64,000 bases of DNA. Origin: JBATTK01 sp049670505 (lineage in GTDB: Bacteria > Bacteroidota > Bacteroidia > Flavobacteriales > Flavobacteriaceae). The position numbers were made by a program, and so were the translations under genes. Location of the stretch: the NCBI GenBank assembly GCA_049670505.1, contig JBATTK010000013.1, forward strand, positions 1 through 64,000, given 5' to 3'. Numbering within the stretch: position 1 is the first letter of the stretch; every line of letters begins with the position of its first letter. The notes beneath the pieces were generated by a model that saw only the letters and a program-made list of their open reading frames with translations, made no database searches and was not told the DNA's origin. Positions 33,734 to 41,750 of this stretch are shown here, in pieces.

Positions 33734-34692
33734 TCGTTATTACTAAAAAAGGAATCTACAAATTCGTACTTATTAAAGACCTGTAGATCGTCGATTCCCT
33801 CACCTACTCCAATATATTTTACAGGAACCTGAAGCTGATCCGATATCCCTATGACCACTCCGCCTTTTGCGGTTCCGTCCAGTTTGGTAACCGCTAGGGA
33901 AGTAACTTCCGTAGCCTTGCTAAATTCCTTGGCTTGCTCAAAGGCATTCTGTCCGGTAGAGCCATCCAACACCAACAACACGTCATGAGGTGCATTTTCT
34001 ACTACTTTCTGCATTACCCTTTTTATTTTGGTAAGCTCGTTCATAAGATTCACCTTATTGTGCAATCTGCCTGCAGTATCTATAATAACCACATCGGCAT
34101 TCTGTGTAATGGCGGAACTTAAGGTATCATAGGCCACTGAAGCCGGGTCACTGCCCATATCCTGTTTTATGATAGGCACCCCTACCCTATTGGCCCAAAC
34201 TTGTAATTGATCAATGGCAGCGGCACGAAAGGTATCCGCAGCTCCCAAAACCACTTTTAATCCTTGATTCTTTAATTGATACGCCAACTTTCCTATGGTT
34301 GTGGTCTTTCCCACCCCATTGACGCCCACAACCATGATTACATAGGGTTTATGGTCCTGTGGAATTGCAAACTCGGTTTCTTCACCCACATGGGTCTCGG
34401 AAAGTAAGCCGGCGATTTCCTCCCGTAAAATGCTATTCAATTCATCGGTGCCCATATACTTATCCCTGGACACCCGGGCTTCAATGCGGTCAATGATTTT
34501 TAGGGTGGTTTCTACACCAACATCCGAAGTCACCAATACTTCCTCCAGATTATCCAGGACATCATCATCTACTTTGGATTTTCCGGCAACGGCTTTGCCC
34601 AACTTGGAAAAAAAATTGGTCTTGGTCTTTTCCAAACCTTTGTCCAAAGTTTCCTTTTTCTGAGAAGAAAATATCTTTTTGAATAAACTCAT
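33730..34692 (-). CDS. ftsY: signal recognition particle receptor FtsY
   Basis: A 320-residue SRP GTPase. The N domain precedes GVNGVGKTTTIGKLAYQL (G1), DTFRAAAIDQLQVWANR (G2), DTAGRLHNKVNLMNELTKI (G3) and VTKLDGTAKGGVVIGI (G4-G5). The A domain is short, as is usual in this phylum. FtsY brings ribosomes with nascent membrane proteins to the translocon. Its stop overlaps the DUF2911 start. Confidence 0.97.
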   Translation of the reverse strand: MSLFKKIFSSQKKETLDKGLEKTKTNFFSKLGKAVAGKSKVDDDVLDNLEEVLVTSDVGVETTLKIIDRIEARVSRDKYMGTDELNSILREEIAGLLSETHVGEETEFAIPQDHKPYVIMVVGVNGVGKTTTIGKLAYQLKNQGLKVVLGAADTFRAAAIDQLQVWANRVGVPIIKQDMGSDPASVAYDTLSSAITQNADVVIIDTAGRLHNKVNLMNELTKIKRVMQKVVENAPHDVLLVLDGSTGQNAFEQAKEFSKATEVTSLAVTKLDGTAKGGVVIGISDQLQVPVKYIGVGEGIDDLQVFNKYEFVDSFFSNND

Positions 34693-34901
34693 TTTCGTAA
34701 AAAATCTTTTTCCAAAGATATGAAAGTAATGGCTATATAATAAGTTGTGTAAAAAGTAACAATTCTATAAGTTTCCTATCGGGATATATCTTTCTTCCTT
34801 ATATGTAGGTCCAATTATAAAACCTTTGCCCTATACTTCTTCTATACGGGGAGAAAGAACACAAAACCAGGTAAGTTCTAAATGAAAAAACCTGTTTAAA
34901 C

Positions 34902-34933
34902 AAAAAAGCCACTTTCTTTCAAAAGCAGCTTCT
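34902..34933 (-). terminator. terminator of the ribosomal-protein block
   Basis: On the minus strand AAGCTGCTTT pairs with AAAGTGGCTT and is followed by TTTTTTG. It ends the DUF4295-rpmG-rpmB unit, so ftsY has its own promoter in the 265-base gap. Confidence 0.7.
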
Positions 34934-34957
34934 TATATTTTTGGTGAGTTTGTTAAT

Positions 34958-35110
34958 TTATTTCTTGGATAACCAATCGTTTACCATTTCTGGTGGCATA
35001 ACCGATTCAACAAAGGTATAGGCACCTGTTTTAGGAGATTTTACCATTTTAATGGCCTTGGTTAATCTTTTTGAACTTGATTGTAATGATGCTACCGTCT
35101 TCTTTGCCAT
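34958..35110 (-). CDS. DUF4295 small protein (50 aa)
   Basis: ATG at 35110 opens a 50-residue basic protein, MAKKTVASLQSSSKRLTKAI followed by KMVKSPKTGAYTFVESVMPPEMVNDWLSKK. Small basic proteins of this type lie behind rpmG throughout the Flavobacteriaceae and carry the DUF4295 label. They are thought to be ribosome-associated, but this is not shown by sequence alone. It lies 7 bases after rpmG. Confidence 0.9.
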   Translation of the reverse strand: MAKKTVASLQSSSKRLTKAIKMVKSPKTGAYTFVESVMPPEMVNDWLSKK

Positions 35111-35117
35111 GACTCTC

Positions 35118-35300
35118 TTATTTTATTTCTTTATGGACTGTCATTCTCTTTAGGATCGGATTAAATTTCTTGATTTCCATCCTATCGGGAGTATTCTTTT
35201 TATTTTTGGTAGTGATGTACCTTGATGTACCTGGCATACCGGAGTCTTTATGCTCGGTACACTCCAGAATAACTTGAACTCTATTGCCTTTCTTTGCCAT
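35118..35300 (-). CDS. rpmG: 50S ribosomal protein L33
   Basis: A 60-residue protein with the L33 pattern: KGNRVQVILECTEHKDSG, then SRYITTKNKKNTPDRMEIKKFNPILKRMTVHKEIK. The zinc-binding Cys pairs of some L33 paralogs are absent (a single Cys near residue 14), the zinc-free form. It lies 21 bases after rpmB. Confidence 0.96.
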   Translation of the reverse strand: MAKKGNRVQVILECTEHKDSGMPGTSRYITTKNKKNTPDRMEIKKFNPILKRMTVHKEIK

Positions 35301-35321
35301 CGTTATCTAAATTTTTCAGGA

Positions 35322-35558
35322 TTACTTGATCAATCCTTTCGCCCTAGCTTCCTTTAAAACTACGGAGATTCCTTTCTTATTAATACTCTTCAAGGCCCTA
35401 GTGGATACCTTTAGGGTAATCCAACGATCCTCTTCGGGTATATAAAAACGTTTTTTGGAAAGATTCACATCAAATCTTCTCCTCGTCTTATTGATCGAAA
35501 AAGATACATTATTCCCGAACATTGCTCTCTTTCCGGTAAGTTCACAAACTTTTGACAT
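35322..35558 (-). CDS. rpmB: 50S ribosomal protein L28
   Basis: A 78-residue L28: MSKVCELTGKRAMFGNNVSF, then SINKTRRRFDVNLSKKRFYIPEEDRWITLKVSTRALKSI. This is the normal bacterial length. It starts the rpmB-rpmG-DUF4295 unit after cinA. Confidence 0.97.
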   Translation of the reverse strand: MSKVCELTGKRAMFGNNVSFSINKTRRRFDVNLSKKRFYIPEEDRWITLKVSTRALKSINKKGISVVLKEARAKGLIK

Positions 35559-35631
35559 TGTGCTACGTTTAGTGTGATTTTAAACAGGGTGCAAATTTAT
35601 ATCATTTTTATGGGACGGGCAAAATTCTTGT

Positions 35632-36879
35632 TCAGAATTTTAAAATTTCTTTTTGTAGTAGTTCAAAGGCTTTATGAACGGATTTCTGAACGATTCGCTC
35701 CCTGTGGTTTCCCATATTAAATTTCTCTATAAAGGTTCCGTTGGGGGAAGCTATCGCAATATAAACCGTACCTATGTCGGCATCGGAATCTCCCTTTGCC
35801 GGACCTGCGTTCCCTGTGGTCGCTATACTAAAATCGGTTTTCAACAGGTGTCTGACATTTTCCGCCATGGCCTTGGCCACTTCCATACTTACTACGGAAT
35901 ACTTCTCCACCATACTTTTTGGAACGTTCAACACTTCTATTTTGGTCTGCGTGGCATAGCTGACCACACTACCCTTAAAATAATTTGATGCGCCCGGTAG
36001 CGAAGTAATCTGCTGTGCAATTTTGCCTCCGGTAAAACTCTCCGCAGTTGCCAATGTCATTTTTTTAAGGGTCAATAATTTGGCCAAGACCTCTTCTATG
36101 GTTTCCTCATCCTCCACGCCATAGATGATATCTTCTATTAGTGGGTATAACTTTTTGGATGCTTGCTCAACGGCATCCGCAATTAAATCCTTATCCGTTC
36201 CCTTAGCGGTCAATCGCAATCGTACCTTACCCAGATTGGGTAAATAGGCCAACTTAATAAAGGAAGGCAGATTATCTTCCCATGCTGCAATTCTTGCAGC
36301 AATGGCACTTTCCCCCATGCCATAGGTAATAATGGTTTTATGCAAGATATAAGGACGTTCAAACTCGCTTACAATTTTAGGTATTACGGCATTGACCATT
36401 AAATTTTTCATTTCAAAGGGAACGCCCGGCATCGATATAAAAACGGTTCCCTTTTCCATGATCCACATTCCCGGTGCCGTGCCATAAGCATTGTGCAAGG
36501 CCGTAGCTTTTGATGGTACCCATGCCTGCTTTCTATTGACCTCGGAAATAGGGGTGGAAATATATTTGGCGAACAATTCCTCTACATGATGGAGAACTTC
36601 TTTATTCTCCACAAGAACATCGTCGAAATATTCACATAAGGTGTGTTTGGTAATATCATCCTTGGTAGGGCCCAATCCACCTGTAATAATAATAATACTA
36701 GCCCTGGAATGGGCATCTTTCAATGCCTGTAGAATATGGCTTTTTTCATCTTGAACGGAGGTTATTTGATATACCGAAACCCCTATTTTGTTCAGCTTTT
36801 TGGCAATAAAGGCAGAGTTGGAATCAATTATTTGCCCAATGAGAATCTCATCCCCAATGGTGATGATTTCCGCGAACAT
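35632..36879 (-). CDS. cinA: CinA-family protein (nicotinamide mononucleotide deamidase)
   Basis: A 415-residue two-domain protein. The N part has the MoeA-like fold (EIITIGDEILIGQIIDSNSAFIA and IIITGGLGPTKDDITKHTLC). The C part is the CinA amidase domain (LATAESFTGGKIAQQITSLPGAS, FSIATTGNAGPAKGD and GTVYIAIA). CinA recycles NMN by deamidation. The start overlaps the stop of the HPt gene by one base (TAATG). Confidence 0.95.
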   Translation of the reverse strand: MFAEIITIGDEILIGQIIDSNSAFIAKKLNKIGVSVYQITSVQDEKSHILQALKDAHSRASIIIITGGLGPTKDDITKHTLCEYFDDVLVENKEVLHHVEELFAKYISTPISEVNRKQAWVPSKATALHNAYGTAPGMWIMEKGTVFISMPGVPFEMKNLMVNAVIPKIVSEFERPYILHKTIITYGMGESAIAARIAAWEDNLPSFIKLAYLPNLGKVRLRLTAKGTDKDLIADAVEQASKKLYPLIEDIIYGVEDEETIEEVLAKLLTLKKMTLATAESFTGGKIAQQITSLPGASNYFKGSVVSYATQTKIEVLNVPKSMVEKYSVVSMEVAKAMAENVRHLLKTDFSIATTGNAGPAKGDSDADIGTVYIAIASPNGTFIEKFNMGNHRERIVQKSVHKAFELLQKEILKF

Positions 36880-37217
36880 TACAGGTTAAAGTCTTTTTTT
36901 AGCTCGGAAATTACCTGATGAATATCTTTTTTGAGTATGGGAAACCTTTTTTCGATCTCGCCCTTATTTTCCGGATCCTTGCCCAAAGTTTCTATTTCAA
37001 GGGCGGTAGCACGCGTTTGCTCCATGCCCAACAAATCTACATTGGGCTTTATTTTATGTGCTAGTTTGTATACATTTTCATAATCCTTTCTAGAAATTGC
37101 AGTTTCCAATTCCTCTAGATCTTGGGGCACTTCTTCCAAAAAAACTAAAATAACCGAATTGATGAAATCTTCATCCCCTTCGGCCATTTCATTAATTTTA
37201 TCGAGGTTGTATATCAT
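36879..37217 (-). CDS. HPt (histidine phosphotransfer) domain protein
   Basis: A 112-residue single-domain phosphotransfer protein. The phospho-accepting histidine is H54 in YKLAHKIKPNVDLLGM. Helices before and after match the four-helix bundle. It has no kinase or receiver domain and no partner gene nearby, so it relays phosphate for a system encoded elsewhere. Its position between the FAH gene (adjacent, no gap) and cinA is a common flavobacterial arrangement. Confidence 0.88.
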   Translation of the reverse strand: MIYNLDKINEMAEGDEDFINSVILVFLEEVPQDLEELETAISRKDYENVYKLAHKIKPNVDLLGMEQTRATALEIETLGKDPENKGEIEKRFPILKKDIHQVISELKKDFNL

Positions 37218-37829
37218 TTATTTAATTTTTACCGAAAATAGCTCTTCGCCTTCCAGAATACCCGAAAGATAGTCATTTGCACTTATTTTACCAACCCCGG
37301 CAGGTGTCCCCGTAAAAATAACGTCCCCTTTCTTTAACATAAAATACTTGGAGACATAGGAAACCAGCTCATCTATCTTCCACAACATCAAGCTAGTATT
37401 GCCCGCCTGCACTAGTTCTCCATTTTTCAATAAAGAAAAATTGATATCGTTCAAATCTTTGAAATTTGATTTTGGGAGCCATTTCCCAACTACTGCAGCA
37501 CCATCAAAACCCTTCGCTTTTTCCCATGGCAATCCTTTTTCCTTTAACCGGAACTGTAGGTCCCTTGCGGTGAAATCTATTCCTAGACCTATCTCATCAT
37601 AATAGGTATGGGCAAATTTTTCATCGATATGCTTTCCTACTTTTTTTATCTTAATAAGCACCTCTACCTCGTAGTGTACATCATTGGAAAATTCCGGAAT
37701 ATAAAAATCCTGCTCTTTAGGAAGGATGGAAGAATCAGGTTTTATAAAAACTACAGGATCCGATGGTCGCTCATTGGCCAATTCTTTTATGTGATCTGTA
37801 TAATTACGTCCGATACAAATGAGTTTCAT
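37218..37829 (-). CDS. fumarylacetoacetate hydrolase (FAH) family protein
   Basis: A 203-residue FAH-family enzyme starting MKLICIGRNYTDHIKELANERP at 37829. A longer frame back to 37883 codes only for TKHQTPN copies made by the heptamer array, so it is not accepted. Metal-binding acidic residues are in YEVEVLIKI (E-x-E) and GLGIDFTARDLQ; the closing motif is LKKGDVIFTGTPAGVG. Relatives are oxaloacetate decarboxylases, acylpyruvases or hydrolases. The substrate is not clear. Confidence 0.9.
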   Translation of the reverse strand: MKLICIGRNYTDHIKELANERPSDPVVFIKPDSSILPKEQDFYIPEFSNDVHYEVEVLIKIKKVGKHIDEKFAHTYYDEIGLGIDFTARDLQFRLKEKGLPWEKAKGFDGAAVVGKWLPKSNFKDLNDINFSLLKNGELVQAGNTSLMLWKIDELVSYVSKYFMLKKGDVIFTGTPAGVGKISANDYLSGILEGEELFSVKIK

Positions 37830-37830
37830 A

Positions 37831-37872
37831 TTTGGTGTTTGGTGTTTGGTGTTTGGTGTTTGGTGTTTGGTG
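37831..37872. repeat. six perfect copies of heptamer TTTGGTG
   Basis: The 42 bases are TTTGGTG x6 (CACCAAA on the coding strand), ending 1 base before the FAH start codon. No flanking degenerate copies are seen. Confidence 0.95.
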
Positions 37873-37931
37873 TAAAATACCAAAATCGTCTTTACTGTTT
37901 TAGATTTTGATGTGCGGTTTTATCCGTCTTT

Positions 37932-38708
37932 TTAACCTAGCTTATTGTTCAATTTATTTAACTTAATCTGGGTCAATACTTTTTTTGTATATAATGGAAA
38001 ATCGGCATTCATGATCCATCCAAAATATCCCGGCTCTTTTTCCAACACTTGATCTACTTTTTTGCCTTTGTGCTTTCCAAAGGAAAAAATTTCATCACCA
38101 TCTTCATCCAATGCAATGAATCCGGCAAAATCCACCGACTGCTTATGTGTAGAAAATTCAGAGAGCTTTTTTATGTTATTTTCCAACTCCGGATACCGTT
38201 CCAATTGGGAAAGTAGCACTTCATATGTGGCCAAGGTATCGGCTTCAGCACTATGGGCGTCAGTAAGTTCTTTACCGCAATAAAACGTATAGGCCGCACC
38301 TAAAGTACGCTTTTCCATTTTATGGAAAATAGTCTGCACATCAACAGAAGCCATATTTTTCATGTCAAAATCCATATCGGCACGAAGCATTTCCTCGGCC
38401 AACAAGGGAATATCAAACCGATTGGAATTAAATCCGCCTAGATCGCTATCCTTGATCATACGATATATTTCTTTGGAAAGTTCCTTAAAAATAGGCTCAT
38501 TGGCCACTTTCTCATTAGAAATACCGTGGATTGCAACGACCTCTTCCGGAATCTGCATCTCCGGATTTACTAACCAGGTCTTACTTTCCGTGGTGCCATT
38601 GGGAAAGACCTTTAAAATTGAAATTTCCACAATTCTATCCTTGGCCACATTGGTTCCGGTGGTTTCCAAATCAAAAAAGCAAATAGGTTTCGTAAGCTTT
38701 AATTGCAT
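37932..38708 (-). CDS. DnaQ-like 3'-5' exonuclease
   Basis: A 258-residue DEDDh exonuclease from ATG 38708 (MQLKLTKPICFFDLETTGTN). An ATG 7 codons upstream is in frame but adds no family sequence. Exo I is D13-x-E15 (FFDLETTG), Exo II is GGFNSNRFDIPLL, and Exo III is HSAEADTLAT. A C-terminal DUF3820-like part (FSFGKHKGKKVDQVLEKEPGYFGWI) is attached. It proofreads or trims nucleic acid ends. It begins the FAH-HPt-cinA run. Confidence 0.9.
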   Translation of the reverse strand: MQLKLTKPICFFDLETTGTNVAKDRIVEISILKVFPNGTTESKTWLVNPEMQIPEEVVAIHGISNEKVANEPIFKELSKEIYRMIKDSDLGGFNSNRFDIPLLAEEMLRADMDFDMKNMASVDVQTIFHKMEKRTLGAAYTFYCGKELTDAHSAEADTLATYEVLLSQLERYPELENNIKKLSEFSTHKQSVDFAGFIALDEDGDEIFSFGKHKGKKVDQVLEKEPGYFGWIMNADFPLYTKKVLTQIKLNKLNNKLG

Positions 38709-38769
38709 AGTAGCTCTTGGTTTAGACAAAGATAGTTTTTAGAAATTATGCAAAGAAAGAAGACGGTTA

Positions 38770-39549
38770 TTATTTACGGGTATTTGTAAACAACCAAGGC
38801 AAGAGTTCCGGTTCCGCAAAGGCATTGTCCCAACTATTATGTGTTACATCGGGGTACAGCGAAAATTTCGCTTCCGCTCCTGATTTTTTAAGTGCTTCGA
38901 ACATTTTTTGCGAATGCATATAATTTACGACCCCATCTGCATCCCCATGGAATATCCACCAGTTGGGGCCGGTTAATTTAGGGGCCGTATCCGGATGTGC
39001 CCCTCCACAAATAGGAAAAGCGGCCGCATAGGTCTTAGGGTTTCTGTAAACAAGTTCAAAGGTGCCCATGCCTCCCATGGAGAGTCCACCTACATACATT
39101 CTTTTTGCATCTAGCTTATATGTTCCTTTTAAATATTTTACCAATTTTTGAAGCGTCACCATGGCGCTTGTCGGCTTTTCCCCTTTGGAAAATGCGAAAC
39201 CAAAAACCCCATCTACCTCTTTTTTATTTACATTGCTCCAATAACTATTCTCCGGGCATTGGGGAAACACCACAATTGCCGGAAATTTTTTTCTAACGGT
39301 ATCCCCTAGGAACATATCGGCACCATGTGTTAACTGTAGTTCGTTATCATTACCACGCTCCCCTGATCCATGCAATACCAAAATTAAGGGATAAGCCTTG
39401 TCCGCATTATAACCCTCGGGGTACAAAATGCGGTACGGCATCCTGTATTTTCCTTTGCTAAAAATCTCTTTCTTATAAGCGGATAAGTCTTGAGAAAATA
39501 TGTTGGAAATCGACAAAATGATTGTCATAAGGATAAGGAGAGACTTCAT
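38770..39549 (-). CDS. secreted alpha/beta hydrolase (esterase, PHB-depolymerase-like)
   Basis: A 259-residue secreted esterase (signal peptide cut at IFSQD). The oxyanion strand is LILVLHGSGERGNDN, the nucleophile elbow is GLSMGGMGTFEL, the acid is in WWIFHGDADGVVNY and the His is in DVTHNSWDNAF. This matches the CE1-like carboxylesterase group. A polysaccharide ester is a plausible substrate. It lies 81 bases after the E2 gene. Confidence 0.87.
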   Translation of the reverse strand: MKSLLILMTIILSISNIFSQDLSAYKKEIFSKGKYRMPYRILYPEGYNADKAYPLILVLHGSGERGNDNELQLTHGADMFLGDTVRKKFPAIVVFPQCPENSYWSNVNKKEVDGVFGFAFSKGEKPTSAMVTLQKLVKYLKGTYKLDAKRMYVGGLSMGGMGTFELVYRNPKTYAAAFPICGGAHPDTAPKLTGPNWWIFHGDADGVVNYMHSQKMFEALKKSGAEAKFSLYPDVTHNSWDNAFAEPELLPWLFTNTRK

Positions 39550-39630
39550 TGCAGTTACACTTTTTTTTTATTCTTATAGCGGCTAAAAAATGCCCTGGTA
39601 ATACATGCGGTATTATCTTCCTGCATGGTC

Positions 39631-40992
39631 CTATATTTCCCTGTTCACGTCCCATGCCTCCAGATAATCTGCAATGGACTTTATGAACATTCCGCCCAAG
39701 GCACCGTTTACGACTCTATGATCATAACTATGCGACAGAAACATTTTGCTACGTATCCCAATAAAATCGCCTTCACTGGTCTCAATGACGGCAGGCATTT
39801 TACGGATAGCACCCAAGGCCAAGATGCCTACTTGGGGTTGGTTAATGATCGGGGTTCCAAAAACGCTACCAAAAGATCCCACATTGGTAACCGTATAGGT
39901 GCCATCTTTTACTTCCTCTGGCTTAAGTGCATTATTTCTAGATCTGTAGGCAAGGTCATTGACCACTTTGGCCATACCGACCAAGTTTAATTGGTCCGCA
40001 TTTTTAATAACGGGAACTATAAGGTTGCCATCGGGCAGCGCAGCGGCCATACCTATATTGATATTCTTTTTCTTAATGACCGTATCACCGTCCACCGAAA
40101 CATTTACCATGGGGAAACTCTTGAGGGCCTTTGCAACGGCTTCCATGAATATCGGGGTAAATGTCATTTTCTCACCTTCACGCTCCTCAAAGGATTTTTT
40201 TACTTTATTTCTCCAATTCACGATATTGGTAACATCTACTTCAATAAAGCTCTGTACATGCGCAGAAGTGGAAATACTTTCGGACATATGTTTGGCAATG
40301 AGTTTCCCCATACGGGTCATGGGGATGATTTCATCTCCGCTATGGACCTGTGTAGTAGTATGTGTTTTCTCAATAACAGGTGTAGCTTTCGCCTCTTCTT
40401 TAGGAGCCGGCTTTTCTTTTATTGGGGTCGATGGGCTTGCAGTAGGTTGTGAAATACCGGATTTTTTTCTTCCCACATAGCTTAAAATATCATTTTTTGT
40501 CACCCTTCCTTCCTTACCGGTACCGGCAATTGCATCCAACTCTTCAATAGTTATTCCTTCCTGCTTGGCAATATTCTTCACTAAGGGAGAATAAAATCGA
40601 TCTGTAGCACTATAATCATGTACCACCGGTACAGAAACCGCCTCCTTGGCCATAACTACGTTGCTTTCCAACTCCGTTACGGTTTCTCCGGATATTTCCT
40701 CGATCGCATCATCTATCTCGATCGCATCATCGGGTGTGTGCGCCAACTCTCCATTGATCTCTATGACCGCTACGGTCTGCCCCACCGAAATAACATCATC
40801 CACATTAAAAAGCTTTTCCACCAATACACCGTCTACTTCACTTGGAACTTCTGAATCTACCTTATCCGTGGCAATCTCAAAAACAGCTTCGTCCATTTCA
40901 ATAGTATCACCAACTTCCTTTAACCAAGAGGTAAGGGTTGCTTCGGCAACACTCTCTCCCATCTGCGGTAATTTTAATTCAAATTTTGACAT
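39631..40992 (-). CDS. E2 acyltransferase of a 2-oxoacid dehydrogenase complex
   Basis: A 453-residue E2. The order is one lipoyl domain with K44 (FEIATDKVDSEVP), an acidic and Pro-rich linker, an E3-binding domain (YSPLVKNIAKQEGITIEELDAI, GRVTKNDILSYV), a second linker and the catalytic domain (MAAALPDGNLIVPVIKNAD, SYDHRVVNGALGG). Probably a branched-chain 2-oxoacid dehydrogenase E2, or an alternative pyruvate E2. The other subunits are not here. It precedes recR on the same strand. Confidence 0.9.
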   Translation of the reverse strand: MSKFELKLPQMGESVAEATLTSWLKEVGDTIEMDEAVFEIATDKVDSEVPSEVDGVLVEKLFNVDDVISVGQTVAVIEINGELAHTPDDAIEIDDAIEEISGETVTELESNVVMAKEAVSVPVVHDYSATDRFYSPLVKNIAKQEGITIEELDAIAGTGKEGRVTKNDILSYVGRKKSGISQPTASPSTPIKEKPAPKEEAKATPVIEKTHTTTQVHSGDEIIPMTRMGKLIAKHMSESISTSAHVQSFIEVDVTNIVNWRNKVKKSFEEREGEKMTFTPIFMEAVAKALKSFPMVNVSVDGDTVIKKKNINIGMAAALPDGNLIVPVIKNADQLNLVGMAKVVNDLAYRSRNNALKPEEVKDGTYTVTNVGSFGSVFGTPIINQPQVGILALGAIRKMPAVIETSEGDFIGIRSKMFLSHSYDHRVVNGALGGMFIKSIADYLEAWDVNREI

Positions 40993-41086
40993 ATTGTTAC
41001 TTAACGGGTTCTTTTAGAATACTATTTTGCAAAAATAGTAAAAAAAAGACCTTATCATTGTGTTTAATGTATTTTTTGAAGTGTCA

Positions 41087-41707
41087 TTACGACGCTTTTA
41101 TGGAACTCTCAAACGGAATTCTGTTCAAAATACTTCTTCCCAAAGTCACCTCATCGGCATACTCCAACTCATCGCCCACGGCAATTCCTCTTGCAATAGT
41201 AGATGTTTTTAGCTTCAAATCATTCAACTGTTTGTAAATATAGAAATTAGTGGTATCGCCTTCCATAGTGGAACTTAGCGCAAAAATTAATTCCTTCAAC
41301 TGTCCTTGTTTTGCTTTGACTATAAGGGAAGTAATCGTAAGGTCTTGGGGTCCGACTCCTTCCATAGGGGAAATTTTGCCGCCAAGCACATGATATAACC
41401 CTTTGTATTGTCCGGTACTTTCAATGGCCATGACATCCCTGATATCTTCTACCACACATACGAGGCTTTTATCTCTTTTTGGGTTGGCGCAAATCTCACA
41501 CAGGGCAACATCGGAAATATTATGGCAATTGGAACAAAACTTTATTCCGTCCCTTAGCCCTTGCAATGCCGTGGAGAGTCTAGCCGTTTGTTCACTAGGT
41601 TGTTTTAATAAATGTAAAACCAAACGCAAGGCTGTGCGCTTGCCAATGCCCGGTAGCTGGGACATTTCATATACTGCATTTTCCAAGAGCTTAGATGAAA
41701 ATTCCAT
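41087..41707 (-). CDS. recR: recombination protein RecR
   Basis: A 206-residue RecR starting MEFSSKLLENAVYEMSQLPG at 41707. The frame is open 15 codons further but the extra residues are not family-like. The helix-hairpin-helix is PGIGKRTALRLVLHLL, the zinc finger is FCSNCHNISDVALCEICANP, and the Toprim part is VCVVEDIRDVMAIESTGQYKGLYHVLGG. It acts with RecF/RecO in gap repair. Its start is 43 bases from the divergent symporter start. Confidence 0.95.
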   Translation of the reverse strand: MEFSSKLLENAVYEMSQLPGIGKRTALRLVLHLLKQPSEQTARLSTALQGLRDGIKFCSNCHNISDVALCEICANPKRDKSLVCVVEDIRDVMAIESTGQYKGLYHVLGGKISPMEGVGPQDLTITSLIVKAKQGQLKELIFALSSTMEGDTTNFYIYKQLNDLKLKTSTIARGIAVGDELEYADEVTLGRSILNRIPFESSIKAS

Positions 41708-41750
41708 AACTGCAAAATTACATAATGTTTTAAGTTTTTGTACTTTGCGC

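Noticed and set aside
37830..37883. N-terminal extension of the FAH protein
   Set aside because: The extra residues are copies of TKHQTPN coded by the heptamer array.
41403..41750. Long upstream extension of the symporter frame
   Set aside because: It is antisense to recR and does not look like a transporter; the membrane protein starts at 41751 or 41766.
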